Shown here in pieces: positions 1-12,227 of a stretch of 64,000 nucleotides of DNA. Below the pieces are notes generated by a model. It saw nothing but the letters and a program-made list of their open reading frames with translations, was not told the DNA's origin and did no database searches. A program made the translations under genes and the position numbers. The stretch is from Trochalopteron elliotii (lineage: Eukaryota; Chordata; Aves; Passeriformes; Leiothrichidae), in contig JANPWX010020211.1 of the NCBI GenBank assembly GCA_024734555.1, forward strand, positions 62,001 to 126,000. The letters are read 5' to 3'. Within the stretch, counting starts at the first letter, position 1. Each line of letters starts with the position of its first letter.

Positions 1-6
1 GTGAGT
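1..6 (+). other. 5' splice donor-like sequence at window edge
   Basis: The first six bases are GTGAGT, an exact match to the metazoan donor consensus. If an exon ends immediately before the window, this is its donor and the following kilobases are intron. The exon itself is not visible, and a six-base match at an edge may be chance. Confidence 0.15.
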
Positions 7-3000
7 CTTCAGAGGGGACTTGAAGGAAATTTGCAAAAACATGTCAAAAGTTAAGTGGCGAAAATCAGCTTAAATGCCTAATTTTAATTTTGTTTGTGCT
101 CTTTGTTGTTTCATTGTGGAGGGAGGGAAGAAGCTGTCTTTTTTCTCCCTGTCCTTTCATTTTGTTTGGGAGAAAATGGATGTTGGTGAAAAGAAGAGAG
201 CTCTGGCAGGGACTGGAAAGAGGTTGTTTATTCTGTTTTGTTTTCTTTAGAAAGGGGCAACTCTTCTAAAACTGGTGATGATCCAGTAAAAGGGGGACTC
301 CGGGTGGGGAAGAGAAAAGAAAACTAATAATCAGCCTCTAAATGACAAGTTTTCTCTTGAACAAAAGAGCAACAGGAGGCAGTGCAGGCAGGGGGTCAGT
401 GCCCAGGGGTAACGTGACCAAAACAATGGCTGGAGAATGCGTATAGCTTTTGCCACTCCAAAAGCTGCTGCCCCAGTGCCTTCCTCCACTGAGGGACTGC
501 AAGGATCAAACCTGATCCAATGCTGGACAAGTGTGGCGCCACTTCTGGAGTCCTCCAAAGAGGAGGCAATGACTGACTATGGGTCACAATTGAAGGACTG
601 AGGAACTGTGACAGAATCCCCCTAGTTCTGAATGACAGGTGTGATGGAACAGCCCCAGCCAATAAGGCAGAGCCCCTACCAGCAACGGGGCTAAAGGTGG
701 GGTTTAAAGCAACTTCAGTTAAAGATGGAGACTGCTTGGCAGTGTCTGTGCTTCTCTTGCACTTGGTTGATTGCCTGTTGGGGAAAGCCAGTGGTGCTGG
801 ATAAACAGAAGCAAGATGATTTTAAACGATTATGAGCATTCATACAGTTCATTCTGGTTTAGACTAAATTGGTTTTAATTTCAATTCAAGTAACTTCTGT
901 GTAGACGAGGCCTATGGCTTGCCATTTTGCAGCAATGGTGAATTTATAGCATATGTGCTCCAAATGGACTATCTTGCAAATTCTCCTGGTATTTGCTCCA
1001 AGTCCAGTTCCAGCTGTTGGTGGAGATGGAGGAGCAGAATGGACCACTCACATGGCCTCCCATGTAATGCAGATTGGATCTATTGTCAGTCAGATGGACT
1101 GGTGGTGTGGGAGCAGTGTGAAGCCAGTTCTTTCACTACATGGTGTGTAAAGCAATGAGGCAGACAAAAGCTGGATTTAAATTAGGGCATATTTCTGCCA
1201 AATTTCGTTCTCTGAAGCAGAAAAATAAAACACTTAATGTGTCTGGCAATGTTTATTCTGTGCACAGTGTTTTAGCTGATCATAAAAGAAAAGCTACGTG
1301 TGGACATTATCTAGCAACTTCATCATATTTTGAGGAGATGAGAGTATGATTCCACCATGGTCTGAAAAAGTATTAGACTGAGGAAGCAGAAGCAATTTGG
1401 CAAGAAAACAAGATGGCAAGAGAAGAAGAAAAAAATATAGATTATTTTTGATTAGGTAGGAATTACCAGTTATAATCACAGCAAAATAATATCTGCCACA
1501 AAGGGTCCATTTTGAAAGTCCTTGATGTCCTCAGTCTCCTACTCAATGGCAAGAGGCTTCCTACTTTGCCTTCTTGCTGCTTATTCAAAGAAAAGCAAGA
1601 TCTGAATGGTTGGAAAATATATGTGCTGCTCGTGCAGTAACTGCATGTGCATTAAAATAAAAGAATTCCTTGTCTGTGCACCATGGGTATCTGTGCTGAT
1701 AAGGAGGCAGTAACTCTCATTACATTCCATATTGGCCCTTTGAAGATTTGGCCCTGAATTCTACTGGTGAAGTATTTTCCATGACTTTTCCACTGTATCT
1801 TCTTAGAGGTTTGTGCTCCAATAATCCAATACCTTGACAGAAATAGAAGACAGTGTTAAAAATAATCCAAAGAAATACTATACCATTTTTAATTCCAAAT
1901 GATTGAAAGAGCAAGTATCAGCTAATGCGAATGAAAACACAGTTGTGTAATCCAAGTAAGAAGAATGTCAAGAATAACAACTTTGTAACTGGATTTGAAA
2001 AAATAAACAATTCTTTCCTTTTTTGCATAATAAATATGGTGTGGGTAGCAAAAAATAACATTTTATGAATGCTGTAATGTGTTTTTATTTCTACTGGTTC
2101 AAAACAGCATTTGCTTCTTGAAATTAAATGGAATCTGATTGAGGTTTGTCCTTTCAGAGCCTTGTCTGGTACAAGGTAATGCACTGACTACCCTATTGAT
2201 ATTGTAATTTTTCTATTATACATAGAAATTCTCATATTACAAGTTGCTTGGGCCCTTGATATTTCACAAATTTGGGATCATTAAGAATGTTTTCCGTGTC
2301 ACAGCTATACTGATTTTGACTGTGTTGATGACATCCACCATTCTACTTAAATTGAAAATTGCTGCTTACAAAGAAGTTGGACCCTGAGCTTAAGTCCTTG
2401 GTGACTGATTTGATTAGTCCATTTGACTGAGAATAGGGCAACACAGGGGCTATGTTAATGGAACTTAAACAATAGGCCATCACTAATCAGAGACCTCAAG
2501 GTTGAAGTGAGGTTAATTGTTATGCGGGTGGTATTTGAAAAGAAGTGTTGACTGGTGTAATGCACTATGGGACTGTAGCATTTGAACATGCAGCCCTAAG
2601 GCCAGAGGTTTTGTTTAGTTTCCCAATGAAATTTAAAGCTACATTATGTACATCTCTAAACAACAGCCTATATGCTACTGCCTTTTGATACATCACAAGA
2701 GCAACAGCTAATTGATAACAGAAATGAGCCCCCAGGCACAAAATTCAGATCCAAATCTGGTACTGGATTTTAATCCCTTTCTAAACTTGGTGAGGTGGGA
2801 ATTGATTGAGTTTTGATTAAGTCCTTCAAGAAATACACATACAAGATTCAAATGGCTGCCCTGCTCCCAAAATTTTAGAATATTCTCAGTTCAGTTTCAG
2901 TTTAGTCCTAGAGTGCACATTTGGTGGAAACATATGAGCTGACAACTACAATGTCAATGCAAAAACATTTTGGCATAATTGGAAAGAACTGTTATTGGTG

Positions 3001-4727
3001 TTGCTGTGCAGACAGGGATTTATATCTCAACATGAGTGGCATGAGTTCTAGCTAGATTTCTGAAGAAATGCAGCTTGTAAGAAAATATTGGTATTTCATC
3101 CTTCCAGGAAAGTGTGAACCTGTAGAGATGAAGTCTCAGACTTTGTTCAAGTAACCCTAAAGGGCACAGAGATTCTTAGCAATCCCACTGAAAGGGAGGC
3201 TGCAGACTTGGCAGACATTACATGTACTATAGACATTAAATTACCCTGAAATTCACTGCAATAGAAACAGATCTTGTAAACTGGAGTGATACGTGCTTAG
3301 GCTCCTTACAACTCCATTTCATGTGGTTCACAGGACTTATTTTTAATTAAATAGAGTTTGGACCTCTGGCTTGAATGCCTCCACTGCACATGTGATGTAA
3401 AATTTTCTCTGTAAGGAATGTATTAGCTGTGCACTGGAAGACTGGCTGATGGTGCAGCCCTCCTGGTTGTGACTCAAGTACCACTTTGGTGCTGGCATGT
3501 GGTTTTAGGCTTAGTTTTCTCCAAAGGAATCTGGTTTGCAACCACAGACTAGTGGATGAAGCTGCTCTGGTGTGAATGCTTTCAAGGAAATGAATGAGAT
3601 GAAAAAGAAAATCAACCAAACTGGAGCAGGGTGCAGTGAGGGAAGGGGAACAACTCCAGAATAATTCAGATATAAATATGACTATTGTTTCTTACAAAAC
3701 GTGGAGAATAATGACAAAGACAAGGGGACAAGAGGTGGTATAGGTGGGAACAAGAGACTTCTTCCTTCTTTTGCTGCAAATCAATCAACCTTTTCTTTTC
3801 AGAATGCAAATTTTTCAGGAAAACAAATTTTCCATTTTTGTGCATGTAAAGTGGCACTGGAGGAGGGGCAGGGAGAATGTGCCGGCTCACATAAAAATCT
3901 AGTATGAGCATGGGAAATGTAAGGACATTTTAACACAATCACATAAGGAATTTACAAGGTCCTAAGTCATGAATAAGTGCCTTATTCACAGGAAGCCAAT
4001 ATTTTGATGTATTCCCATGGCAGAAACAAAATGATGGGCAAGAAATGAACAGACACATAATACACACTCCAGTTGTCCTTTGCAGTCAGTGCCTTTCCCT
4101 AAAAAGAATCCTTTCTCTATTTTCATTTCTTCTATCTAAATAATCACTCCTCCCAAGCATACCCAACATTAGCAAAGTCTTTCCAATGTGATCAGAAGAG
4201 TTACTGGGTGCTGTAGACAGAGCAGCTGGGGGCCTTACAAAAACCACTGATTCAAAGTATTTTAGCATAGTATCCCACACACCAAATAACTACTTAAATG
4301 AAAGTTTAATTGCAGCCCCTAGGGAAGGATGGAGGAAGGGTCAAACTGTTAGACACATGTGCTTTGTTCTTTTTAACAAAAGCCTTTGAGCGTAAGTGAA
4401 TGAACTCTGAAAAATAAAACAAAATTGTGTTTTGATGTTTTGGATATCAACTATATGGGAGGAGAGCACATAAAAGGAAACGAGGAGCAAGTTAAAAAAA
4501 AGCAGTTTGTTATCTACTGCAACATTTATACTCACTTTAAGAATCCCAGTAGTGTTCAAACTACCTGCTTATATTGTACTCTGGGCAAATTCAGGGCTTA
4601 GGGTTAATCTGGCAGGGATTTGTTTACTTGCATGTGCATTACTGCATCTATTGCAATGTTTAAAAAACCCACGTGTTTAGGGTAGTGTCTGAAGCTCCAC
4701 ACTTCCACAAGGACTGAATGTGCTCAG
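7..4727. other. AT-rich non-coding DNA, no gene seen
   Basis: I see only short frames in all six readings, none recognisable. The composition is AT-rich with few CpGs. I found no simple-sequence array and no transposon ends. A modestly GC-richer patch at about 400-660 opens two overlapping minus-strand frames, which is what local GC alone would produce. Confidence 0.6.
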
Positions 4728-4900
4728 AGCTGTACAGATGCAGAAATAGGGTCCTATTCTCAAAGACCTGAATGTTCACAAAAGGCCCAGCAGCCGACAG
4801 GTGGTTGCAGACTGGTTTTCTCAACAAGCATCCAGCCCAGCCAAGCGTGCCCTACTGAAGATTTGTCCCATTGAAGTCAGACGAGAGTACTTTCAAGTTC
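4728..4900. repeat. Degenerate ancient interspersed repeat fragment
   Basis: The stretch containing GCTGTACAGATGCAGAAATA and, about 30 bases on, CTCAAAGACCTGAATG resembles the 'GCTGTACAGACACAGAATA...CCCAAAGAGCTTACAATCT' pattern common in old L3/CR1-related amniote repeats. Near 4870, CCATTGAAGTCAGA resembles the 'CATTGAAGTCAATGG' module of sauropsid repeats. Both comparisons are from memory and the copy is very divergent. The strand is not assigned. Confidence 0.35.
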
Positions 4901-7079
4901 AAATGAGCTTGAAAATTGCAAGGGACATTTCTCACTGTGTAGAGGCACATTTTTTTTGAAAAAACAAGAGAGCAGAACTATGCCTCCTGAAGACATGAAA
5001 TCCTTCTCCCCTGCATAAGGCAGGTGGTATGAAGAATGGGAAGGAAATGCATTTAGCAGAACAGGTGGCTTGCTCTCATTGGGATTAAATCTTTCAGGTC
5101 TGCCTTTTGCTTTGGAAACTACCCTTGCTTTCCATTCACATGGCCTCAGGGTGAGTCTGTCTTCTGTTTCTCCGTGGTGCTGTGAATTATCATTCTAAAT
5201 ATTATCAGTGTTAGAGTTTCTTCCACACCTTTTCACTCTGCCCACAAGTCACTGAGCTGACTTTCACAGGGACATTCAGGAGAACTTAGACTGCCTTGGT
5301 TATCTGATCAAGTACTGCTAATTGAACAGCTATGGAGATGCCAATTATATCTCTTTGGAACGTATTCTGAATTCCAGACCCTCTATTTATGCAATTCCAC
5401 TCCTTTGTCGTTAAAGATGTATACAAACAAGTGTTACCCATGGCAACTGAGGGAATAAATAGACTTTCTTTGGAGCTTGGAACTTTCTCAACTTTATAAC
5501 ATACGACAACCCCAATGTCAGAGCCTGAATTCAGAAAGCTCTCTGTACATAAGACATTTTTATGGCTGCCCTCTGTAGAACTCCCTTATTTTAAGTGCAA
5601 AATTTGGGTTCTAAGTTTGTGTTCCAGCAGTTTTACCACCGTTCCCCGGGCAATGAGTGAGGTACAAACCATCTGCCATTGTTATGCACCGTGGGTGTTC
5701 TCACTACAGCCCTGTCACTCCAGCCTTTAACCTCACTCAGCTTTCAGAGGTGGGGATAGCCATCTCCTTGCCAGGAAAGGTTCTTGGAGCTGTCAGTTCA
5801 CTATCTAGACCCATCTCATTACAATGGGGACTCCAGCCTGAGCCAGAACTCTCACGGGATTCAGGGGGAGATCTGATAGTGCTGAATAACTGCATGGTTT
5901 GGCCCACGTGTTCATGCCGAAAGAGTGACAGGAGAGGCATTGCATTTCCCTTGCAGGAAAGAAGATTGCTATAGTGTACGTGAGCCATGCCAAAAGTTGT
6001 GGTCCCCTTTCTACCACCTTACTTTCTTTTGCAAAAAGCTTCAAAATAGAATGATTTAAATGTAATGGACATCAGAAGTTTATTTAGGGATTTACTTTAC
6101 TTTGGGGATAATAAACACTTTCAGTAGTGTTACATCTTTTTAAAAAACAACAGTAACTTAAGGAAGATCCTTCTGATTCACAGCTGAACTCTCAGTTTCC
6201 TCAGTGCACACTCACCAGAGCTTTGATTCATTGTCCAATGTCAGTAAAAGCTTTCAGATGTTTTAACTAACTAAATATGAAAATTATTCTCTCAGATCTA
6301 GATACCTTTTTTTGAGGCTGGCTTTGGCTGAATCATCGTATTTTTATATCACAATCAACACAAGCCCAGTAATGAAACAATTTTTAGCTGCTGAACTGTG
6401 TTTGTTGTTACTTTCTTCTGTCTCATATGTCTGTGTTTCCAGGTAGTACAAAACCCCTTACTGAGCAAGCCAAGTTTAAAAATCCCCCAAGGTTTCCAAA
6501 TCAGCCTTTAAAGATACTGTTTTTATCCTAAAAATGCAATCTAAAAATTAAAGAAACTTTTCCCTGGGGTGAAGTAAACTCAACACTGGACAACAGACAT
6601 TGCTAAACATGCCAGTGTGCCTGCTATATGGCCAAAGTGTTTATTCAACAGAAGCTTGGACGACAGCCACCACATCAATGTCACAGCCTCTCAGCACATG
6701 CGAAGAAAATACATGTGATACATAGCAAATTAGGTGTCCTGCTCTAGAAGGAGCGGAATGGGATTGATTTGCCACTTTTAGCAATGCTCTTTTACTGTCA
6801 GCTTGGCTTTGAGAAAAGCATTAAAGATTCTTGTCACAGATGTTTCTTTCATAAACTGTTGTGGGAGAATGACATTCTGCAAAAATGGTTTACTACTCTG
6901 CTTTCTTCTCCTGGGAAAACAAAGTGCGCTAGTCAGCCCAGCCAAATGGGCTCAAGGAACGCTCTTCAGTTATACCACAATAGCATTAAGGATCATGACA
7001 TTTACAGAGCTGATCTTAGAAGCTCTCTTGGCAAATGTACAGTGTAGAGGTATTTATCCAAAGTGTGTGCCATTGAGGG
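4901..7079. other. Non-coding DNA, no gene seen
   Basis: I see only short overlapping frames, notably on both strands at 5650-6040 where GC is slightly higher. None is recognisable. No repeat array or RNA gene was seen. Confidence 0.55.
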
Positions 7080-7097
7080 TTTTTTTTTTTTTTTTTT
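7080..7097 (+). repeat. Poly-T tract (18 T)
   Basis: An uninterrupted run of 18 T. It is not followed by an element I can recognise as a retrotransposon, so I treat it as a mononucleotide microsatellite. It could be the reverse-strand poly-A tail of an old retroposon, but no target-site duplication was found. Confidence 0.8.
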
Positions 7098-7230
7098 GTC
7101 TTGCATTAGTTCAGTGGGGTAAAACTGGCCAGTTGGGTGTTCAAAACAGGGAAGATAAAAAGGGCTGAGCTTACACACCGTGTATTAAGTGAATGGTTCA
7201 CACTGCATTTGAGTAATTAATCACCTTTAA

Positions 7231-7280
7231 ACAAAGCAAAAAAAAGGGAAAAAAAAGGAAAGGGGTAAAAAAGAGGGAAA
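7231..7280 (+). repeat. Purine-rich tract
   Basis: Almost all A and G, broken by a single C near 7237 and a single T near 7266, with A8-GGG-A8-GG type runs. It is low-complexity sequence about 130 bp after the poly-T tract. No function is claimed. Confidence 0.6.
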
Positions 7281-9049
7281 TCTACTACAGTAGTTAACAT
7301 ATGAAACCTCACTAGAATTTACTCAAAGTTACCGGATTGCATAAAATATAGCTGTGAGATGAAATCACTTTTTAGATCACAGAGTAAGTCTTTTACCAAG
7401 GAGGCATAATTTTAATTGCTTATATCTAGCTGAGAGAGATGGGAGAAGGGAAAGACAATGAATCTATTATTTTTAGATCATAAAGTTTACTTGAAAATAT
7501 TTTGAGAATGCAGATTTTCTTCCTAAAAGTCAAAAGGTTTTGTATGAGTATTTGCTATGCTGTAAAAAAAGAGTTACTATAGCAACAGCAACATCATATA
7601 GAATCTATGACTTGTAAAGAGTCTTCTGGAGGGAACAAGTTATCCATGTCACATTAATTTTCATACTTTATATAAAGTTAAATAAGCAAAAAATCCTATA
7701 ATGTCCTGGTTTGTCTCCTTTTGCAATGTTTACTTTGAGCAATGTTTTTTTCTCTATGCAGGCCTATGCTTACACAATAATTTAAATTCTATGGTTTTGG
7801 TAATTCAAATGCACCCCTTGTTCTCTGTACAGCTCTCTGAGTTACTGAACTAATTCCTGCTAGAATAAAACACCACTAGGAGAACATGAAAGAAATTCCA
7901 AGTTGGCTGTGATTATGAGCAGGATAGCTGCTTTGCAGAAAGGAGCATCCCTTTGTATTTGAACAGCCTCAGCACAAACTTCAACATGTGATCCTGGGCT
8001 GCCCAGAACTGCTGCTGCTGGGCAGTGGCTGTTGCTGGAGTGAGTGTGCAGAGGCAGAGGGAGCAGAGGTTTGCAGCTTCTCTCCTTCTCTTTTCCTAGG
8101 GCAGTGCTTAAGTAACATCATCATTAATGGTGCAAAAACTGCATGAGGCTTGATATATAAAGAAATGTTGACTAAAATAGGAGTACTTTGGGCAACAGCA
8201 AAAGAAGGATATAGTAACTGCAGGCCTAGCATTAAGATGAATACTTAGAGGTGGGGTGTTAATTAGGAAGGTTTAGTGCAATGTTGCACAGGTATGTAAT
8301 AAGTTAATGAGACTTGGTTTTGCCTGCAAGACAGTCTGGCACACATCCATTTAAAAAACAGTGGTTAAAAAAAAGGTGATTCAGAGTTTTCAGAAGAGAA
8401 AATTTGTTGGAAGTTATTCTTTCCCTGCTCCACCAGGTGGAAATCCCAAAGGGACCTCACTGTATTCCTACTTCCAGCACTGTACAGATCTCTATCACCA
8501 GCTCTCTAAGGAGTATCTTTCTTTCTACAAGCAGATGTGGTTTGCCTTGTTTTTAAATGTACTGCCTGGTGTCCTAGAAAAAGGACAGTAATAGACAGAT
8601 TTTATTTAATTTGAAACTGTGACCATGTGGTCCTGTCATTATGAACACAGTTATACTGAAAATATATGTTTTAGTTTCTTAGCTGGCTTGATTCCCAGAT
8701 TGCAATGTGGTAAGACTTTTGATTTGAGATATTAATCAAATGACAAGAATTTCATGCAAGATTTGCTTCTATAGAGGGCCCGTGTAATCTATATCTTTCT
8801 TTTCTACACCATTAATGTATTCAGGGGAGCCACTTTTTTCCTCCATCTAAATGTCAACAAGTCTGATTAAGTGTAAGCAAGAAATCAGTGTTCCTTCTTC
8901 AGTAGTATCTCAGCGCAAAGAGGACTTTCCAGAGGAGACAGTGTCATCACTTTTAGACAGACTCTTCCCCAAAACCACCACTTCTGGAATTCTGTGACAG
9001 CTCAAGACTGACTTTCAGAGTGGGGTAAGAATAATTCCCTGGCTGGAGC
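7281..9049. other. Non-coding DNA, nothing seen
   Basis: AT-rich sequence with no recognisable coding frame, repeat or RNA gene. Confidence 0.55.
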
Positions 9050-9471
9050 TCACAAAACCCAGCTTTGGTGAAAATTCCCCAGCCTGAAAATCAGTCTATA
9101 AACAGTTGAAATGGTTTCAGTGCACACTGACACAGCTCCTGGGGAGCAAGAGCAAACAATAGCCCACATCCTGCCCATGCCTGTGCTGGGGGGAGAAAGA
9201 GCAAAGCCAGCGTGTGCATCCCTCCTGCCACACGCACGCATGAGATAATAGCTGACAGCATCTGACAAGCTGCAATCACAAGGACCCCCCAGCATATCCA
9301 TTGGGTCCTGGGTGACTTTGCCACGGGAGGACAGGCCCCAGGGCCCCGTATGTGTGAGCTGGGAGCACCTGGTGTCACACAGTGAGCTGCCCTGGCACTG
9401 CGTGCCCGCGCCGGGGCTGTGCCCCATCGTCCCAGCACAGGGCACGGGGCCTTCCATAAAAACACTGCCAA
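9050..9471. other. Local GC-rich patch with overlapping shadow frames
   Basis: This block is markedly GC-richer than its surroundings, with several CpGs towards its right end (for example GCCCGCGCCGGGG at 9405-9417). Two minus-strand frames of 126 and 135 codons overlap across it in different registers. Overlapping frames like this are expected when AT-rich stop codons become rare. I recognise no domain in either translation. It could be a small regulatory island or an old, unrecognised repeat. Confidence 0.4.
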
Positions 9472-10370
9472 GGAAGTGATGAATGCTTACAGTATGTTAA
9501 ATGTGTTAGTGTGGAGAAAAAAAAAAAGTAGAGAGAAAAGGATAAGGCTAGAGGCTTGGTTACTGAGCAGATCTATCTGGTGACATGAAAGCTGTTAAAG
9601 CTGGATTTCTCCCTGAAGGTCAGGGATAACACCGGTGTCTAAAAACCAAGGAAACAAAATGCTAGCATACTGCTGTTGACAAACCTGGAAGGAACTGGAT
9701 TGCTATTCAGAAGTCCTTTCTCCTGCCCCATATTTTGATTCTTCATATAGTCTTTCCTTATCTATATAGTGACATTTCCTCATAAATTTTTTTGAGTGGG
9801 ACTGTCTGTCTTAAAAAGTGCTTGAAATGATTTTGTTAAATTAGTGATACAAAGCAGACACTGCTTGTCTGAAATTCCTTTCCTGGTGCTGCTATTTTGT
9901 CAGGTAACAGAAAGGGGAGAAAATAGCTATTTGAAGGCTCTTGAATGATGTCACCACTGAAAGTAGTGCAGGAGCATCTAAAATAATCTCGGTAATAATA
10001 TCTGTCTGGTTGCTTTTCTTTTATTAGTTTATTCCATATCACCGTTTTGTCTTCAGATTTATATTTGGTTAGCACTTAACATAACATATGATGTTGATAG
10101 AAAATTTTGATCCTTCATTTAGAAAAACGGTGTCTATTTTTAAATAAAGTAAAATGAATTCTGCAAAAACAGTGAAAATATCCACAGATGTTGTAAATTG
10201 TCTTTAATGAAGTTCATAAACTTCAATTAAAGTCCCAAGTGGCTGTGTAGTTTGTCTACAGTCATCTCTCTTTTTGCCTGTGAATGCTTATTCAGGAGGG
10301 ATTTTCCTGAAGGTAACATTCAGGAACAAATATTCTTTAGCTGAGGCCCGAATTCTCACATACTGGCCTG
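9472..10370. other. Non-coding DNA, nothing seen
   Basis: AT-rich, with an A11 run near 9517. No gene or repeat is recognisable. Confidence 0.5.
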
Positions 10371-10740
10371 AAGATTATTCCTCGTAACAAATTACTCATT
10401 ATTAGACATTAATTATTTATTCATTTTTACAGGTTCCCCTCTTGCAGTCTGTCTATGCAAACAGCTGAATGTGAATTAAAAAAAACCCCATGATGAAACA
10501 GATACAAATACCCAGCGGTGGAACTTTGAAAGCCTTGCATGTGTTTACAGATTTACCGCTCACTCAGAGGAGAATAGACTGGGGGAAAAATTGCCTTTGC
10601 ATAAATTTTCTTTCAAAACAGAAAGAATAAGGGATAAATGCAGCTGATAAATTGCTCCCAATGAATGATGTAAATATACATCTACCTCAACTGTATTATC
10701 TTCATTGTTAATGAAACTAGATTTCAGGGTTTTGTGTCAC
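10371..10740. other. CNE-like AT-rich block
   Basis: The block has a high density of short homeodomain-, octamer- and forkhead-like words: TTAATTATTTATTC near 10410, TATGCAAAC near 10453, CCTTTGCATAAATTT near 10592 and TGTAAATATA near 10669. It has no repeat character and no open frame of note. This is the texture of conserved non-coding elements near developmental genes, but conservation itself cannot be seen here. Confidence 0.25.
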
Positions 10741-11310
10741 TGTGCGTGTCTTTTGCTTTTCATGAGGCACTCACTACATAGCTGTTGAGTCTAATGCTGG
10801 AAAACCAGCATAAACTCATAAATGATAGACATCTATATTGTAATGAAAAGGTCCAACCAATTGATGAGTGGGCATAATGCCATTCAAGCAGATGGGTCTG
10901 AACAGCAGCAGCCAAAACATCAAGTAAGTCCATCAAATGGAGATGTTGAGGCTGGGTACATTTCACAGCCAGCAACATTGAATGTTAAGACTGTGTAATT
11001 AGCAGAATATGACACTATTAAACCAGCTCTGGGCTGGATTAATTTGGAAAAATCTAATAAATACCTTCCACATTATGGAAGGGAGGGCCTGAAAAGATGT
11101 TCGCCTTTACTAGGATATGACAGATGGAAGTCGGGATTTCCAAGTTTGGAGTTTGAAGTTTCCCTTTCAAGCAGATTCATAGCATAGTGCTGTATTTAGG
11201 TATTTCCAAGGCTATATAAGGGCAAACCCTTGCTTGCCTAAAATGCATGGCATGCTACTGTTATGGAAGAGGCTTCTTCCCACAGGAAAATCACACCTAA
11301 CAAGAACAAA
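10741..11310. other. Non-coding DNA, nothing seen
   Basis: No recognisable coding frame, repeat or RNA gene. A 72-codon minus-strand frame at 10760-10978 looks like chance. Confidence 0.5.
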
Positions 11311-11640
11311 GCTCTTGCTCCTGGTTAACATTTGCAGAGTAGCAGTGTCTGAATACAGCTTTTAGTGATCAAAAGTTAACTTAATATGCATCATAATTGA
11401 GTCATCCAATAAGAGAGTTAAAAGAAGAAAATGTGACTTTAGCTAAATGAATTGTGAAAATTTTATCTGTTAACCCTACAGGAATTCAAATTATATTTCA
11501 ATTTCATAAATTTGCTGCCCTGGAAACTGTGAATTACTCTGCTTTTCTAACACAAAACATATTTTCTATGAGATTATTGGGAAATGTGCATTGTTTATAA
11601 TAACTCAGATTTCATAAATTAGCAGTGATCATATTTTGGT
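11311..11640. other. AT-rich, possibly CNE-like block
   Basis: AT-rich DNA without simple repeats, containing words such as AGTTAACTTAATATGCATCA near 11373 and CTTTTCTAACACAAAACA near 11541. It looks like the 10371-10740 block but the evidence is weaker. Confidence 0.15.
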
Positions 11641-11882
11641 TTCCATTTGCATGCTTAGTTGCTTACACCTCCCAGGGACACAGAGAAAACTACTGCTCAG
11701 ATACCAGCCAAAATGGCAAAGAGATGCACGCTAACTTTGAAATTGCCATCCTGCCAGGGTTCTTTCTTGGAGTGGGAGCTTTGGACTTTGCTTGTGGCTT
11801 TCCTGGAGAGGAAGAATGGTCTGAATGATACCTCCCTCTGCTGCACTGTCCCACAACAAATCCCAAGGCATTAATGAGTGAG

Positions 11883-12227
11883 TTACAGTGAGTAATGAGT
11901 GGTCCACTCAGGAGTGCTTTTAGGAAGAAATTGAGTGCCCGGAGTGTATTGGTCACACGGGAGCCACCAGAGCCTTGTGTGCAGTCCCAGAACCTCACCA
12001 TTGCTGGAGTAGCTGAGCATGAGGGGGAGGTTGTGCAGGTGGAGTGGTGTGATGGACGCATCCAAACTCTCCAGCAGGAGCAGCAGGCCAGGGCTTGCCT
12101 TGATGAGGAGCAATGTGTCAGATGAGTGGATATCCTCTGTGGGATGGGCAGCTCTCACACTGGGTGAGAGTTGGAGGGTCAGGAGGAGAAGCATAAACTT
12201 TGTATGTGTCAGTGATGGTGACATCAT
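11883..12227 (-). CDS. Candidate small secreted protein ORF (114 aa), unrecognised
   Basis: The frame starts at two consecutive ATGs (12227 and 12224). The context is CACCATGA, a strong vertebrate start context with A at -3. Residues 1-26 read like a signal peptide: a basic residue (K10), then a leucine-rich core (MLLLLTLQL, residues 12-20), then SPSVRA as a plausible cleavage site. The remainder is leucine-rich with one cysteine and no recognisable domain. Third positions in the middle of the frame favour C and G. Against it: the patch is GC-rich, overlapping frames are open on both strands, and I know no matching family. It could be chance or a single-exon lineage-specific gene. Confidence 0.15.
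   Translation of the reverse strand: MMSPSLTHTKFMLLLLTLQLSPSVRAAHPTEDIHSSDTLLLIKASPGLLLLLESLDASITPLHLHNLPLMLSYSSNGEVLGLHTRLWWLPCDQYTPGTQFLPKSTPEWTTHYSL

Noticed and set aside
7080..7285. Retroposon tail made of the poly-T and the nearby A/G-rich tract
   Set aside because: No element body, pol III boxes or target-site duplication could be found around them.
9050..9471. Possible gene or CpG-island promoter in the GC-rich patch
   Set aside because: CpGs are confined to the right end, two frames overlap in different registers, and there is no TATA, initiator or downstream exon to support a promoter.
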